In this document: one piece after another, positions 23,600-37,032 of the stretch | Layout of the letters: every line of letters starts with the position of its first letter | Numbering within the stretch: the first letter of the stretch is position 1 | NCBI GenBank assembly: GCA_025765615.1 | Contig: JAIVFJ010000063.1 | Location: forward strand, 248,001 to 312,000 | Source: Zopfochytrium polystomum | Taxonomy: Eukaryota; Chytridiomycota; Chytridiomycetes; Chytridiales; Chytridiaceae | Length of the DNA: 64,000 bases | Direction: 5' to 3' | Translations under genes and position numbers: made by a program | Notes under the pieces: generated by a model | Seen by the model: the letters and a program-made list of their open reading frames with translations, nothing else | The model's database searches: none | Told to the model about the DNA's origin: nothing

Positions 23600-25769
23600 C
23601 CGCCAGCAGTGGTCCCCGCCGCCTCCGCCGCAGTCGCACCCGTCCCTTCTCATCTGCGACGAACGTCACCATCGCAACGCACCTTGTTTCGGGCTTGCAG
23701 CATGTACGCAGCAGACCCTTGACGGGACAGCCGCCGCACCATCGACCCTTCCCGTCGCCGCCACCGCCGCCACCCCGCCGTCGCCGCGACGTCCTCCGAT
23801 CCTCGATCGCCCGCCCATTTTGAGGCCATGATTAAGATGATGTCCGATCGATTTGGCGCCGAGCTGCGGCGCGTAGAGGAGCAGAGGAGGCTGCCCCAAC
23901 AGGGCCTTTTCTGTCTTCTCTCCTCCGCTACCCGCTGCAACTCCGCGATATGAATGGCAGTGTGAACGCTTACCGCTAGTTTCAGTCTCACAGAAAGAAG
24001 TAACACACTCATCTCGACATCACCCTGTAACCTCGCCCGGCAGTTCCTCTTGCCACTTGCGTTTCCGCCCAATGCTGCTCCTCGTACTTCTGCCCCTCGG
24101 AGCGCTGCAATTGCAATTATGCAGCAAGTACTTGTGGACGGCGGGAGCAGGTGAGGAGTTCCTCGGCCGATGACGAGTGGCGTTCGGTCGTGGCAAAAGC
24201 GAAGCCAGTAGCGAGGCGAACCGGGCAACAATCACATGTGGTACACGAGAAGTGCGTCTTTGATGAAAATGTGGCGGGTTGTTGAGAGGGGGGTTGGACA
24301 AAGCGGGTTGAGTGCGATGATGGACGTGGGCAACCAGTTGGCTGAGAACGACGCAAGATGGCGCTGAGGGGGGAAATCGTTCTGAAGGACACTCTGCGTA
24401 ACCCGGAGCGCTTCCAACGCGAGCCAGCACTCGCCCCAACTCCATACCCTCCAAGCGACCTTTGGTGGTCCGAACCAAAAGAAATGCAGCTGGCAACGGC
24501 GGCAAATTCCGCTTAACTCATATTGTTTTATTTCCCCTTCAGCTTTCGCGATCACCCCTGCAAAGGGCTAAAACGCGATCAACGTTTTTCATGATCGCTT
24601 TCTGATTTTTGAACACTGGCAGGCGCTTTCTTGCCACTCGTCTAGCTTGATCATTGCAGCTAGTAACGCAGCAATGCCGTAGCCTGAAACGGCGTAGACG
24701 CTTTTCGCGCGTTCTGCCGCGAGCTCTTGTGGGGTTTTGAAAGCGGGCAAGCTGGTTTGGCTCTTTGGGTTAGAAAAGTATTCAGCAAACAAATTGGGTA
24801 AACAGTCGATGGTTGGACGTGCGAGTGGTGGTCCGGTCGCACCAAGGCGAAGCCAAAGCGGTCGCGTGTGTGAGTAGACGAACAGGACTGAGCCTTTTGA
24901 TGCGCATGTGGCGAGCTGTTGGGCAGCTGGCACGCACACCCAGCCGGGACCGAGATGCCGCTGCGCAAGATCGTTCAAGAAAACTCTGCGACTGGTGGGG
25001 TAATAGAATTTCGGAACATCGCATTAACAAGCTACTACCCGCCGAAGGGCAGTGGCCCGTTGATGACTAAGCAATGGAGGCATTCGGCGTCTCGGGCACA
25101 TCAGCGCAATTTGGTTCCTTGAGCACAGTTCATGAATACGCTAACAGAGTGGCGCCCAAACCGTCTGAGCTGATCGATTCTCCGAACTTCAAGCGGCTCT
25201 ATGAAAATGATCATACCGTATCTAACCATATTACTGAGTGCAGAAACCAAAAGCATTTGGATTTGACTTGTTACTTTCTGAGTAATCCACAGGCACCACA
25301 GCGCCTCCTTTTTTTTTTTTTTTTTTTTTTTCCCTTACTTTTTTTTTATGCTTCTCCCGCCGTATCTCCCTGACCCCGATCGCTTCCGCCTTGACCATCG
25401 TGCGGTTCCAACGCCACCAAGCGCTCGCTCTCTACTCCATTCCTTCGGCTTCGCTGGGAAATGCTGGCCGTCGCGGCCTTGCAGATCATCTGGACTTTCG
25501 TCTGCGATCTGCGATGGTGCGCATTGGGTCTGTGGACATTTGTTGTGCGTGTGAACTTCAGCTTGAAGCAAGTACGGGCGGTGTCACTCGGCCAACACGA
25601 GAAGAATTTTTCGTGAGTTTAGCTCCGGTGCTGTGACTCTTAATTTGTTCGAAACCAGGTGCTTCTGGAATGAGGTAAACGTAGCTTCTAGAAATCATTA
25701 GCGATGTTGGTTGGGTTGGTACAGCAAATGTTCTTCTATTATTAGTCACACACACACAAGGAAATGGAA
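23600..25769. other. Unassigned region with two diverged copies of a short sequence
   Basis: No gene is firmly supported. The plus strand around 23820-23900 can be read as a charged helix-like peptide (MMSDRFGAELRRVEEQRR) with no clear exon structure. Segments at about 24230-24500 and 24880-25060 resemble each other in translation (SLMKMWRVVERGVGQ versus SLLMRMWRAVGQLAR; PYPPSD versus YYPPKG), suggesting an old tandem duplication. A long T tract lies at about 25308-25331. Confidence 0.3.
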
Positions 25770-27030
25770 TCACGTTGCAGTGGGATCCAGCAGCCCGCTT
25801 GCTTCCCACCAGACAACAACCTCCCGCTTCCCATGGTTCCGCGCCCACTGAAAACCATCAACCGAAAGCTTCAAAGGGAGCCCGCTATCCTTCCACCACT
25901 GAAGGACAGGAATGCTTTTTCGGTCGCCTGTCTCGTAAACAGAGCTTCCGACCATGCTTGCATTCACAAGCGACCTGTCCGTGTACTCCAGTTTCAAGCC
26001 ACTCTCCTTCCACCACTGGAGAACCTCAATGCGAGCATAATGAGATGCAACATCCATGGCGCCCTTGTACTTGAGCAGTAATCCGCTGTCCTTCCACCAC
26101 TGCAAGACATCAAGGTGTCCTCTTCCACTGGCAAGGGACATTGACCACTCGTAGCGGAGCTCCAGACCACTGTCTTTCCACCACTGCAGCACCGCTGTGT
26201 GGCCGTTACAACTGGCCCCATCCATGGCTCCAGCATCATATTTGAGTTCGAGACCACTGTCCTTCCACCACTGAAGGACCGGTATTTGCCCATCCCTGCT
26301 CGCCAATTCCAATGCATGGCTGTTGTACTTAAACTCCAGGCCAGAGTCCTTCCACCATTGCAGAACATCCACGAAGCCTTTGTGGCTCGCATTGTCCATG
26401 GGGCCGGCCCTGTATGTGAGTGGCTTCCCTGCCTTGTACGTGAGTGGCAGGCCAGAGTCCTTCCACCACTGCAGGACACCGACGTGGCCCCACAAGCTGG
26501 CTTTGTCCATTTCATATTCGTGGGGGAGGTCCAGTCCGCTAAGCCGCCACCAGTTGAGCACTTTGACTTGGCCGTTGACCGTCGCCGAGTCAGTTCCTCC
26601 AGCAGTGTCAAACTCCACGCCCGCCGCGACCGCCCATTCAAGTGCGGATACTTGGCCCTTTGCGCAGGCTTCGGGAAAAAACTCTGTCTTGAACCACGGT
26701 GGGAGGGCGTCGAACGTGTGCAGAAATGGAAGGCAGTCCATGCTGCGGGATTGTTTTAAATTTTTTTTAAAGAGTGATTTCCTGGTTAGATCAACGATTC
26801 TTTGCAAGAGAGTGACGTTGAGAAGTAAGGCCAAGTAAGGGATGGGGAACAAGGATGTCGGTGCGAAACTCAACTGGCGAAAGATGAGTCTTGGTTGGGC
26901 GTTGCTCAACTGGACGAGCGCCGTGGCAGCCGTGCCGATCTGTCTGAATAGCGTCGCAAAGCGATGGATCGTGCGCGGGTTGTCGCCTGCGTAGCTGCAG
27001 ATCTCGGCGATTACATGAGGGGGTAGGACT
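25770..27030 (-). CDS. Ankyrin-like 'LQWWKDSGL' repeat protein
   Basis: The minus-strand frame is open from a stop near 27200 to 25770. An F-box-like segment LPPHVIAEICSYAG begins near 27026. About eight degenerate ankyrin-like units of 33-40 residues follow, each with the signature VLQWWKDSGLELKYD and an A..A...G hinge (MDGASCNGHTAV, LELASRDGQIPV). The first ATG lies well inside, so the start is probably on an unseen exon or a non-ATG codon. One unit has a short duplicated KPLTYRAG block. These repeats are known to be expanded in chytrid genomes; a binding role is likely but unproven. Relatives lie at 29437 and 39085. Confidence 0.7.
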
Positions 27031-28744
27031 CTTTGCTCGTGGTGGGGCGGGGCGGGCGGGGTGGGTGTTGTCGTCCTGCTGTATCTTTCCTTGTCAGTCG
27101 GGCCCTCAGATTGATTCTTCGTGAAAGCTGGGACAAGCTTCTCCCCAACTGGCCTTGGAACCGAGAGAGCTTGAGGTTCAGCACAGCGAGCGTTGTTGGG
27201 TCATCTCAAGCAATTTCTGACTGGCCAAACCCCCCCAATAATCACCGAGGGGGGTGTTTTCAACCCAATGTCACCACCGCAACATTGCCGCTGCACTGAT
27301 TTTGAGTGAGGCCACGCTGTCGCTGTCCGCGTTCGATGATGACTCTCGTGTCTGTGGTTAAGAATATGGCTGCAACTACGGGACTGCGTTGCGCAAGAGG
27401 GGTGGTGAATTTGATTTAGAACAGATTCACAACGCCTGTGTAGCTCAGTGGTAGCCTTACACTTGAATCTTTGTGGTTGCAATGTATGGGTGACTATGTC
27501 CAGGTATCACCTCAGCAAACCCACCCCATGCACTACAGACTTACAGGGTCATCAGGCATCTCCACCACACCACTCCTTGTGATTCAAGACTCTACTCTTT
27601 CTTGTTGCCTTCAACAGCTGGCGTCGTGACTTGAGCCCTGGGCCCTTGAGTGACAGATACCCAGACCCCCCATGCTTTCCCAGCTAGGCTCTTGTGAGGG
27701 GCCGCATGGATAACACCACCGATAAAGACATTTGAGTCATACCCCCTCGGCGGCTCGATACGTTTGCCTATGCCCGGAATCGAACGCCAACAAGGTCGTC
27801 GCGACATGAGCGAGGCAGTTTCGGGGAATGGACTGAGCACTGCACACGCAAATCACACAGTTTCGTGCAGATCGAAAAGCTCGTAGTACTTGCACTGATG
27901 CACTTTCCTTTCTACCATTCCAAGCGCGTTTGTCAAGCCATTCGCGGACCCTTCTCTGCCAGTGCATCGTACTTCAATGGTAATAACTTATCCTCACTCT
28001 TTTCAATGCTGAAGGATGTCGATTCACCCCCTCGCTCGCCAACGCCATCTGATCATTCCTCCCAAAAAATTGGGTGGAGAGTTGATCGAGGCAATCGAGC
28101 GGTTTCAATTGCGACGATGGAGACATTTCGCGATGGCCCAATGACAGGCACCGAAACCTCCGCGTTGCGCGCAATTTGTTGCAAACGAAAGCGCTTCTCG
28201 CCAATGTTATGACATCGAAATGTTGATTCAAACGCGAAACTCCCAATCCAACAAACCGTCATTCAAGCCGTCGAGATACCGTCGGAAGGTTCCATCGAAG
28301 ACCGTGAATTGTCGGGCTCACTCTTTCAAACAAAAACCACCGCTGGCCCTATGGTGTTGTTAAATATCGCTGGCTGCTTCATAGCGACAAAAGTTTATAC
28401 ATTGAACCGCAGGATAGATCTCCTCAACCCTTTCCCTCTTCACCGAAGAATGCGCTCGCCTGACGCGAAGCGACTCCGGTGGAGCGGCAATGTAAGGGCA
28501 AAGGTTTCGAATCGACAGGATGTGAGGATAGAATGCCATGTGTAGGTGTCCTGTCGCTTCGTGCAGCGGTAACACGGAGCCCTATCGTTGTCGGGTCAGG
28601 AGTTCTATTCCTATCGTTATTCTAATTAAACTTCGAGAATATCGCACATATCGCCATCAAAGTGCGATATTATTTTTTTGTTGCGATGGTGCGGAAACCC
28701 CTGTTTTTTTTCGTTATGGCGGCAGAAAACGCATATCGCCAAAC

Positions 28745-28768
28745 AAATGTCGCGATAATTGTTGGTAT
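28745..28768 (+). repeat. Left arm of a 24-bp inverted repeat
   Basis: AAATGTCGCGATAATTGTTGGTAT-type arm. Its reverse complement recurs at 29129-29152 with one mismatch. The arms are about 360 bp apart, compatible with a MITE-like or hairpin structure. Confidence 0.6.
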
Positions 28769-29128
28769 CGCCATGTCGATTCGAAACCTTAGTAAGGGCT
28801 AGCGATCAATCGCACTGCTCAGGTTTACCCCTTGTCTCGCAGCCGCAGAACGTTTGACTCCAGCTTATCGCAAGGTCGAGAACACATTCTGTCTAGTTGC
28901 ATAGGTTTGTACCTGGCCGCTCCATCCATCTCTCTACACCGAAAATCCTCTCCAACCCGCTTTCCTTCGACCACAGCACGCTCGGAACAGCCTCGCTCCC
29001 GTCCCAAAAAGGGTATGCGTCGCGCGCGTTTCGATGATCACCATCGCCCGCTTGCGCGGTTGTTGCGAGGACCATACGCGACGAGGTTGAGAGCAAGGAC
29101 CGGAGTAAGGATCTAGGTCGATAGTCCG

Positions 29129-29152
29129 ATACCGACAATTATCGCGACATTT
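29129..29152 (-). repeat. Right arm of a 24-bp inverted repeat
   Basis: This is the inverted partner of 28745-28768. Related GACAATTATCG motifs recur near 29229 and 29355. Confidence 0.6.
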
Positions 29153-29436
29153 ATATCGGATGTACCGTTTGCGATTTCGAAAGGTGGATAATTCCTGCTT
29201 TGGTACGATAGCGTTTTGCGTATTTTGGCGACAATTATCGGGATTATTGTCACTTGACATAGTATCGACTGCATATCGACACGGATTAAGCCCGCGAGCC
29301 CGAGAACGATAAGCTGCTTCTCTGCCACTGAACCAGACGGTACGATACCGATATGATGGCAATTATCGTTGTATTCCATCGATTTGGAACCTTAACCTGG
29401 AGGAGATCGCTGACTGAAAACTGAGCAAAGACAGTT

Positions 29437-30275
29437 ATGCCCAAACCACCATCTGCACAGCGACCACCCGAGGCGGGCGGCATCGGCGGAGCCGCCTCAT
29501 GCCCACCATCGCCGCGACGACATGACGCTCCCCGGCTCCCGTCCTTTATCGCATCGATCATCTGCGCCTACATTGTGGATTCGCAAACCTCCTATCGACT
29601 CGCGACTCTCGTCCCACCTGCACCGAACGCAAACCGCTGCTCTCCTTCCGCTTCGCAGCCGCGGCGGCCTCCGAAAAACCCCACTCGACTTTGTGCGCTC
29701 GGTCAGCCTCCTCGACTTCTTCAAGCAAAATCTATCGCGCCAGGCGATCGGCGTCTTATATTCAGCCGAAGCCATGGACTCTGCAGACTCTGCAGAAATT
29801 CTACAGTGGTGGAGGGACAGCGGGCTGGAGACGAGGTACACCGAGGACGCGATGATTTTGGCCAGCGGCAACGGACAAATCTGGAACTTGCAGTGGTGGA
29901 AAGACTGCGGACTTCCGCTCAAGTACAGCGCTCGAGCAATGTCAGAAGCGTCCAAAATGGGTTGGACACATGTGCTGCAATGGTGGAAGGACAGTGGGCT
30001 CGAGTTAAAGTACGATGAAGCAGCGATTACTTTTGCCTCTGAAAACGGTAATGTTCGTGTGTTGCAGTGGTGGAAAGACAGCGGCCTTCCTCTAGAATAC
30101 GACACGGAAGCAGCCGAGTGCGCCACATTGAATGGACATGTTGAAGTTCTGGACTGGTGGTTGAGCAGTGAGCTCGAACTGAAGTGCGACCATTGGAGGC
30201 TGCCAGTCGGTGTCCCTCGATGCGCATGATGAACAAGTGGAAGAACAGTGGACTGGAGCTGATTTATTCTTATTA
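29437..30275 (+). pseudogene. 'LQWWKDSGL' repeat protein, frameshifted and short
   Basis: ATG at 29437 opens a frame with an F-box-like segment (LPSFIASIICAYIVD). The frame changes near 29640 to one that codes FVRSVSLLDFFKQN and then about five units (ILQWWRDSGLETRY, NLQWWKDCGLPLKY, VLQWWKDSGLELKY, VLQWWKDSGLPLEY, VLDWWLSSELELK). Another shift near 30220 leads to KWKNSGLELIYSYY. This is the same family as 25770-27030, on the opposite strand. The two frame changes suggest decay, or sequencing error in each case. Confidence 0.65.
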
Positions 30276-31182
30276 TCTGGTCTCTTGCAGAACATGTCCC
30301 AACAAACTTAAACAGAAATGCAATGACAGAACTTTCAAAATATATTCAGTCTCTGTGTGGCGTTTGGCCCCACCCCTCCCCACACCGCCCTGCACCGTCG
30401 AGACCGCCAGCCGTTCCCACTGCAGCGCCAGAGTTGCTGCCGCTGGACACACGGTCCTCCGCAGCACAAGCAGTGTGGGGCGGCAATGGACGGCTGAGAA
30501 GAGGGACAGATCGTTGAGGAGGAGACTCAGCACACTCTCCTCCGACCAGCCAACCAAGCGACCAGCGATCCCTCCTGGACTCGCAAAAGGGCAACGACAA
30601 CGGAAAGGGTGGCGGCCGGCCTTCCCAAAAATGTTGCAGCCTGCCCGGAGCGTATGAGTGTATTTTCCCTATTTGAGGAGCAAGCTGCGACGATCGAATG
30701 TTGCCACTACGAGACGGGCAATCAGTTTAAGCGGAAAGTGCACGGCGCACTTTGTAATCACTGGCGCTGAACTGCGGCTTATGTTCGACGGGTCGATGAC
30801 GTGCCTCTTCCACCGTCTGACTTGGACTCGAAAATCGGCTCGGTCGCTCAGTGCTGGCATCGACCTCTGGAACAGCCGTGGAACTTAAGTCAACTATCCC
30901 ATTTGCCGCGTCATTCATAACGAATAAAAAGCAGTTTGTTCTCATAACGACATGCCTGTTCCGCCAAGTAGCGGTCTCCGCAATGCAGACGGTCAGTCAG
31001 AATGAATGACTTCATCATTGCTTGGCATCCTCTGTTTTTTTTTATTTCAGTCCCACACGTTAAAAGTATTTTGCAAAGGGTACCCCAGTTCCAAAATCAA
31101 AGACCACTCCCGACTCCTTTTCAAAACGAAGAAGGAGATATAAAATGATGAAAATAAGGACTGGTTAGTGTGGAATGTTGAT
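30276..31182. other. Intergenic, no gene seen
   Basis: Only short overlapping frames without recognisable motifs. Confidence 0.4.
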
Positions 31183-32517
31183 CTAGCCCAAAAGACAGAA
31201 TCTCCTCACAAAATCAGCGAAGCAGATGGTTGTGCCGTCCACTTGAATTGAGAGATTCCTGGCTAAGCGGGCAGGCAGCCGTCGGAAGTTCTGCCCGGTT
31301 GAGAGGTCCCACACTTGCAGTTCATCGACAGTGCTGAGGACAAGCCGACCCGAGTCCACCACCACAGATGCAGACAAAGGGCAGCCCGTTCTGATTGTGG
31401 CAACGACGTTACCTGTCTCAAAGTCCCGCACACAAACGTCCGATTCACCGTACCAGAACGTGACAATATGCCTTGCCTCTACGAAAATGGATCCACAACC
31501 TCGCTGGCTCGTTGAATCCCCTCGTGCAATCACTCGGTCGCACCGCCCAGTTGTAGGATTCCAACACTGAATCGCGCCGTCACCCGATAAAGAGAAGAGG
31601 CTCACACCATTTGTGCACCAATGGACAGCACTTGAATCTGGGTTCAAAGTTTGACGCAGCCGACCAGTGTTGCCGTCCCACACTTTGGCCCCTCCAAAGT
31701 ACGCCGCAAAGAGGAAACAGCGAACCCACCCCACGAACGCAGGAACGCCTTGAAGACCTTCCAGGACCAGGTTGCATGCACCGGTTGATAGATCCCACAC
31801 TCGAACTTTCCAGTCAGACCATCCCGTGACCGCCGCAGTGCCCTCCTGGTTGATCTCCACGCAAGTTGCATCCCAATCATGTATATCCGCCGCTCTCAGA
31901 GTTTGCATGTCGCTCATGTCCGAGCGCCGAAAGATCTTGAACGCGGAAGGCAACCACATAACAAAGCATTCTGAGTGGAGTCGCGTGGGATTCGCAAAAG
32001 GGGGGAGCGGGAATCTTCTCACGACTGGGTCGCCCCTTGTCCATTGCAGGTCGAGCGCCAGGCGGCACTCGTACAGCTTTTTCCATGCGACCCTCTCCGC
32101 TTGATCGTCGTCCTCCGTCATCAAAACGCCTCCTTCGTTGCTCTCCAGCGCCAGTGTGATCCCGCGCGTCCCGTTTGGGAGCGACCTCGGTGCTCTCCAC
32201 CTTGCGAGGAACAAGGGACGCCAGTAGGCATCGTCGGCGGCGCGGATCGACCACAGCTTGGAGACGCAGCAAAGGCGGGCGAGGGAGCGGTAGTCTGCGA
32301 CGAGGACGAGGATTCGATGAGCGATCTCGGGGGCGAGTTGGGAGAGGCTGTTTGGCGTTGCGGCGTCGGCGGGGGCGGCGGCGGCGGTGCAGTCGAACAT
32401 GACGGGGATCTTTTGTCTTCTCCAGTCAAACGCCACTTCGCCTTCGACAACTGCACGCGCCAAAGTCCTTGACCCGACCGCAGAGCTCGACTTTTCGGGG
32501 GGGAAATCATCCACCAT
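31183..32517 (-). CDS. F-box and WD40-like protein
   Basis: A single open frame of 444 residues from ATG 32517; a second ATG at 32398-32400 would give about 405 residues and starts closer to the F-box. The F-box lies at about residues 57-100 (LAPEIAHRILVLVADYRSL ... LCCVSKLW). The C-terminal half has degenerate WD40 blades with endings such as WKVRVWDLSTGAC, AKVWDGNTGR, IQCWNPTTGR, VCVRDFETGN and LQVWDLSTGQ. F-box/WD40 proteins are substrate receptors of SCF ubiquitin ligases: the F-box binds Skp1 and the propeller binds the target. The target is unknown. No introns or breaks are visible. Confidence 0.75.
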   Translation of the reverse strand: MVDDFPPEKSSSAVGSRTLARAVVEGEVAFDWRRQKIPVMFDCTAAAAPADAATPNSLSQLAPEIAHRILVLVADYRSLARLCCVSKLWSIRAADDAYWRPLFLARWRAPRSLPNGTRGITLALESNEGGVLMTEDDDQAERVAWKKLYECRLALDLQWTRGDPVVRRFPLPPFANPTRLHSECFVMWLPSAFKIFRRSDMSDMQTLRAADIHDWDATCVEINQEGTAAVTGWSDWKVRVWDLSTGACNLVLEGLQGVPAFVGWVRCFLFAAYFGGAKVWDGNTGRLRQTLNPDSSAVHWCTNGVSLFSLSGDGAIQCWNPTTGRCDRVIARGDSTSQRGCGSIFVEARHIVTFWYGESDVCVRDFETGNVVATIRTGCPLSASVVVDSGRLVLSTVDELQVWDLSTGQNFRRLPARLARNLSIQVDGTTICFADFVRRFCLLG

Positions 32518-34566
<2,049 letters not shown>

Positions 34567-34646
34567 CGACAGGGAGAGAGACGCGTGTCAACCCAGTTCC
34601 AATCGTTTACCCGCCCTTGTTTCCTTGCTTTCATTCTTCTATTGCA

Positions 34647-35855
34647 ATGTGCTCCCGGCGCAGCACCATCGGCCTCCTTCGCCTCTCAAACCTCGCCGTC
34701 GTCGCGGCGGTCGCCGTCGTCCTCCTGGCGTTCCTCGAGTCCCGGTCGGCGGGTCGCTTAATGTCGACGGGAAGAAAGTCTACGTGAGTCTCTACCTGTG
34801 CTGAGAGAGATGGAAGTGTTGAGTTGGGCGGGGATGAGGGCTTCGTGGATGCGCGTTGGCAACCTTATCTTGACAGCCCAACTCGCTTCGTTCCGCGCAA
34901 AAAAAAAACAGATAAAAGACTGGGATAAGGAGATGGGGAAGGGCGGAGAAGCGAACGTTTACGAGGCCAAGTCTGGTGGACAACCCGCTGTCCTCAAGGC
35001 CCTTAAAGTGGGCAAACAGTGGGGCCGAAACGAAGTCGCAGCGACAAAAGCTGGTACGGTAGGATGCACGCCCCCATCATCCCGATCCTTTCCCGCCCCC
35101 CAAGGGGCTTTCTCTTGACCGCCCTTTTTTTTTTCTTGTTTGCGACAGCCGGCCAGTACATTGCGCACGACGACGATTTCATGGTGCAGAAGAAAGTCGG
35201 CACGCACGACCTTCCGGACTACCTGAAAAAGAAGCAGAAGAACCCCGTCGGGTGGAAGCCGAGCAGATTTGAGATCATGAGGCAGATCAACAAGCAGCAG
35301 GAAAAGGCTGGCTACCTGCACCTTGACTCGCATCCCCAGAACATTCGTGTCGACACGACGGTCACCAAAAAGAACGTGAGGAAATTTTATATATTCAAAG
35401 TTTGGTTTCTGTACATTCAAGACCGTATCATTTCCCCCCAGGGAGCCCCGAGATTTCGTTTAGTTGATTGGGGAGCCGGTTAGCGTCTCGAACATCGACT
35501 AGTTGCAACTCAATTCTTGACTGCCCCCCTTATCCGTCAAACAGCTAAAAAACCAAGCGAGGTCTCCCACGAGGCGAAAAGTCGAAACCTGATGGCGACA
35601 AGCAACTTCCTCAAAACGGAATGCCAGCAGCACGGCTTTGCCTTCCGTGACGGCGGCAGCTCCGATCGGCTTTACCGTCGGGCGGGCGGCGCCGCCGGCT
35701 GCTCGGTGAAGAGCCAGGCGGGATCTGCGAGTGATAAAACTGGAAGCAAGACGGCGGCGGTGAAGCCGGCGCAGAAGGCCGGCGGTGGGAGTGGTTCCGG
35801 CCGTCCCGCGGCATCTGCGTCCAAACCGGCTCGGCAAGGTGCCCGCAAAAAGTAA
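34647..35855 (+). CDS. Membrane-anchored protein-kinase-like protein
   Basis: Proposed exons: 34647-34783, about 34880-35053, 35149-35375, 35442-35478 and 35545-35855. The acceptor of exon 2 is uncertain because it falls near an A10 homopolymer. Exon 1 codes a short basic start and a hydrophobic anchor (LAVVAAVAVVLLAFL). Kinase-like motifs follow: GKGGEANVYEAKSGG (Gly loop), AVLKALK (candidate ATP-binding Lys), GYLHLDSHPQNIRV in place of HRD..N, and RLVDWGA in place of DFG. The domain is short and divergent, then a Lys/Ala/Gly-rich basic tail ends in ARQGARKK. The N-terminal anchor suggests an ER/Golgi or secreted kinase-like protein. Catalytic activity is uncertain and the family cannot be named. 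Confidence 0.6.
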
Positions 35856-36192
35856 TTTACGTGCGGGGGGGCTGCCCTGTTCAATGCATACAAATATACA
35901 GCTCGTTGGTTCCTGTGTTTGCCAAAGGCTGATAACTACTTTCTCGCAGTGCAAGAGCGGGGGGGACAGTGAGGGTCGTCAATTTTGCGTCGGCAAGGAA
36001 AATCGCAGAAACCGGAGAACGGCGCCCGAGGGCTGCTCCCAATATACGTAGTCCACGAAATTGCAGATGGCCGCGGGCAGCTCGCCGTTGTTGCTGGCGC
36101 TCTCGTTCGGGTAGTACGCAAAGTGGCTGTAGCCGCTGCCGTCGTTTTGGAAGCAGTCGGAGAGGTACACGATCGGATTGGTAAGCGCCATC
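35856..36192. other. Intergenic; unrecognised minus-strand open frame
   Basis: A 74-codon minus-strand frame (36203-35979) codes a Tyr/Asn-rich peptide with IVYLSDCFQNDG. It could be an exon, but no family is recognised. Confidence 0.25.
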
Positions 36193-37032
36193 TCAACTTC
36201 CAATGCACGCCATTCCGGTCCATGCTTCGAATATCTGTCCTATCGTAGACCTGTTCGAAGTTGAGGAGGATGCCACAACAATATGGGGATAGAATAAAGC
36301 TCCTGTTCTGCTTTCCTTACAAAGTGGCATTTGTTGCTCTGGCCTTATCTCCGACACAACGAATTTCTGTCCGTGCTGTGTCCCGAGCTTGTCTCCTACG
36401 TGTAGGTCTGTAGTTTGAACTTTGGCAACGACATATCTCCTTCCGGATTTGTTGACACCAGTATACGTTACTTCTCCCGTAGAGTGAAATATCCATTTCT
36501 TTTTCGAGGTATCATAGCCATTTGAATGCTCCAGTCTCTCTCTCAATTCCTCAAGATCCAGCTGAGGTTCCAGGAGAACTGTTTCCTCCATTTTATTTCT
36601 AATACCAGATTAAATGCACTCTAGCAATTCAAGTGACCTTTGCACAACTTTCCTTGTAAATATTCTTATCCTACACCCTGTGACAAAGCTCCTGAGTCTA
36701 CCAGCCTCGTAACTTGGTGGTGTATGTACGCAACAGAGGAACCCTTTCCAATATTCATGCAGCTTTCGTGCTTCTCGGTCATACTTTCCAGGTTTCTTAA
36801 TGCCGTCATCCATTGACTCCTCGAGTTTGAAGTCATATTCCTCATAGGGCCGTACATCAACAAGGGTGTTCATGTGTAACGTTCCGTAAACACCAGTTTG
36901 CTTTGTCGTATGTCCGATTCCACTAAAGAGGATTGACGCCAGGGAGAAGTACGATGCGAGGCTGAAGGTCGACCTTGGCACGATACCCGAGAGCAAGCTG
37001 GAGAATAAGAAGCCTTCACGTTGACGTGCCAC
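36193..37032 (-). pseudogene. Fragments resembling RNA polymerase second-largest subunit
   Basis: Two minus-strand frames in the same register are separated by a stop. The upstream one (37032-36610) ends with RKLHEYWKGFLCCVHTPP followed by SYEAGRLRSFVTGCRI, which resembles the 'HPS-WG-CPVHTPEG-N-GL' block of RPB2/beta subunits. The downstream one (36591-36193) has VGDKLGTQHGQKFVVSEI ... MPLC, like the conserved 'GDK-HGQKG' block, followed by STIGQIFEAW, like 'RMTIGQLLE'. In a full subunit these blocks are several hundred residues apart; here only about 60 codons separate them, and the active-site block is missing. A decayed, internally deleted copy is likely. The divergence fits a viral or plasmid-type polymerase better than the host gene, but this is inference. 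Confidence 0.5.

Larger units (their letters stand above)
27031..29436. other. Intergenic with SINE-like pieces and inverted repeats
   Basis: No gene is supported. A tRNA A-box-like sequence (TAGCTCAGTGG) lies near 27441 and a B-box-like GTTCGATTCC is on the minus strand near 27775. Neither folds into a convincing tRNA, so a decayed tRNA-derived repeat is possible. The 28600-29390 part is rich in short ATTATCG/CGATAAT motifs, including an inverted pair. Confidence 0.35.

Noticed and set aside
23650..24505. Minus-strand frame of 193 codons and overlapping frames
   Set aside because: No domain or splice-supported structure; composition fits GC-rich non-coding sequence.
27434..27510. tRNA-like sequence with a perfect A box
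   Set aside because: D stem and T arm do not pair and no acceptor stem closes. At most a tRNA-derived repeat.
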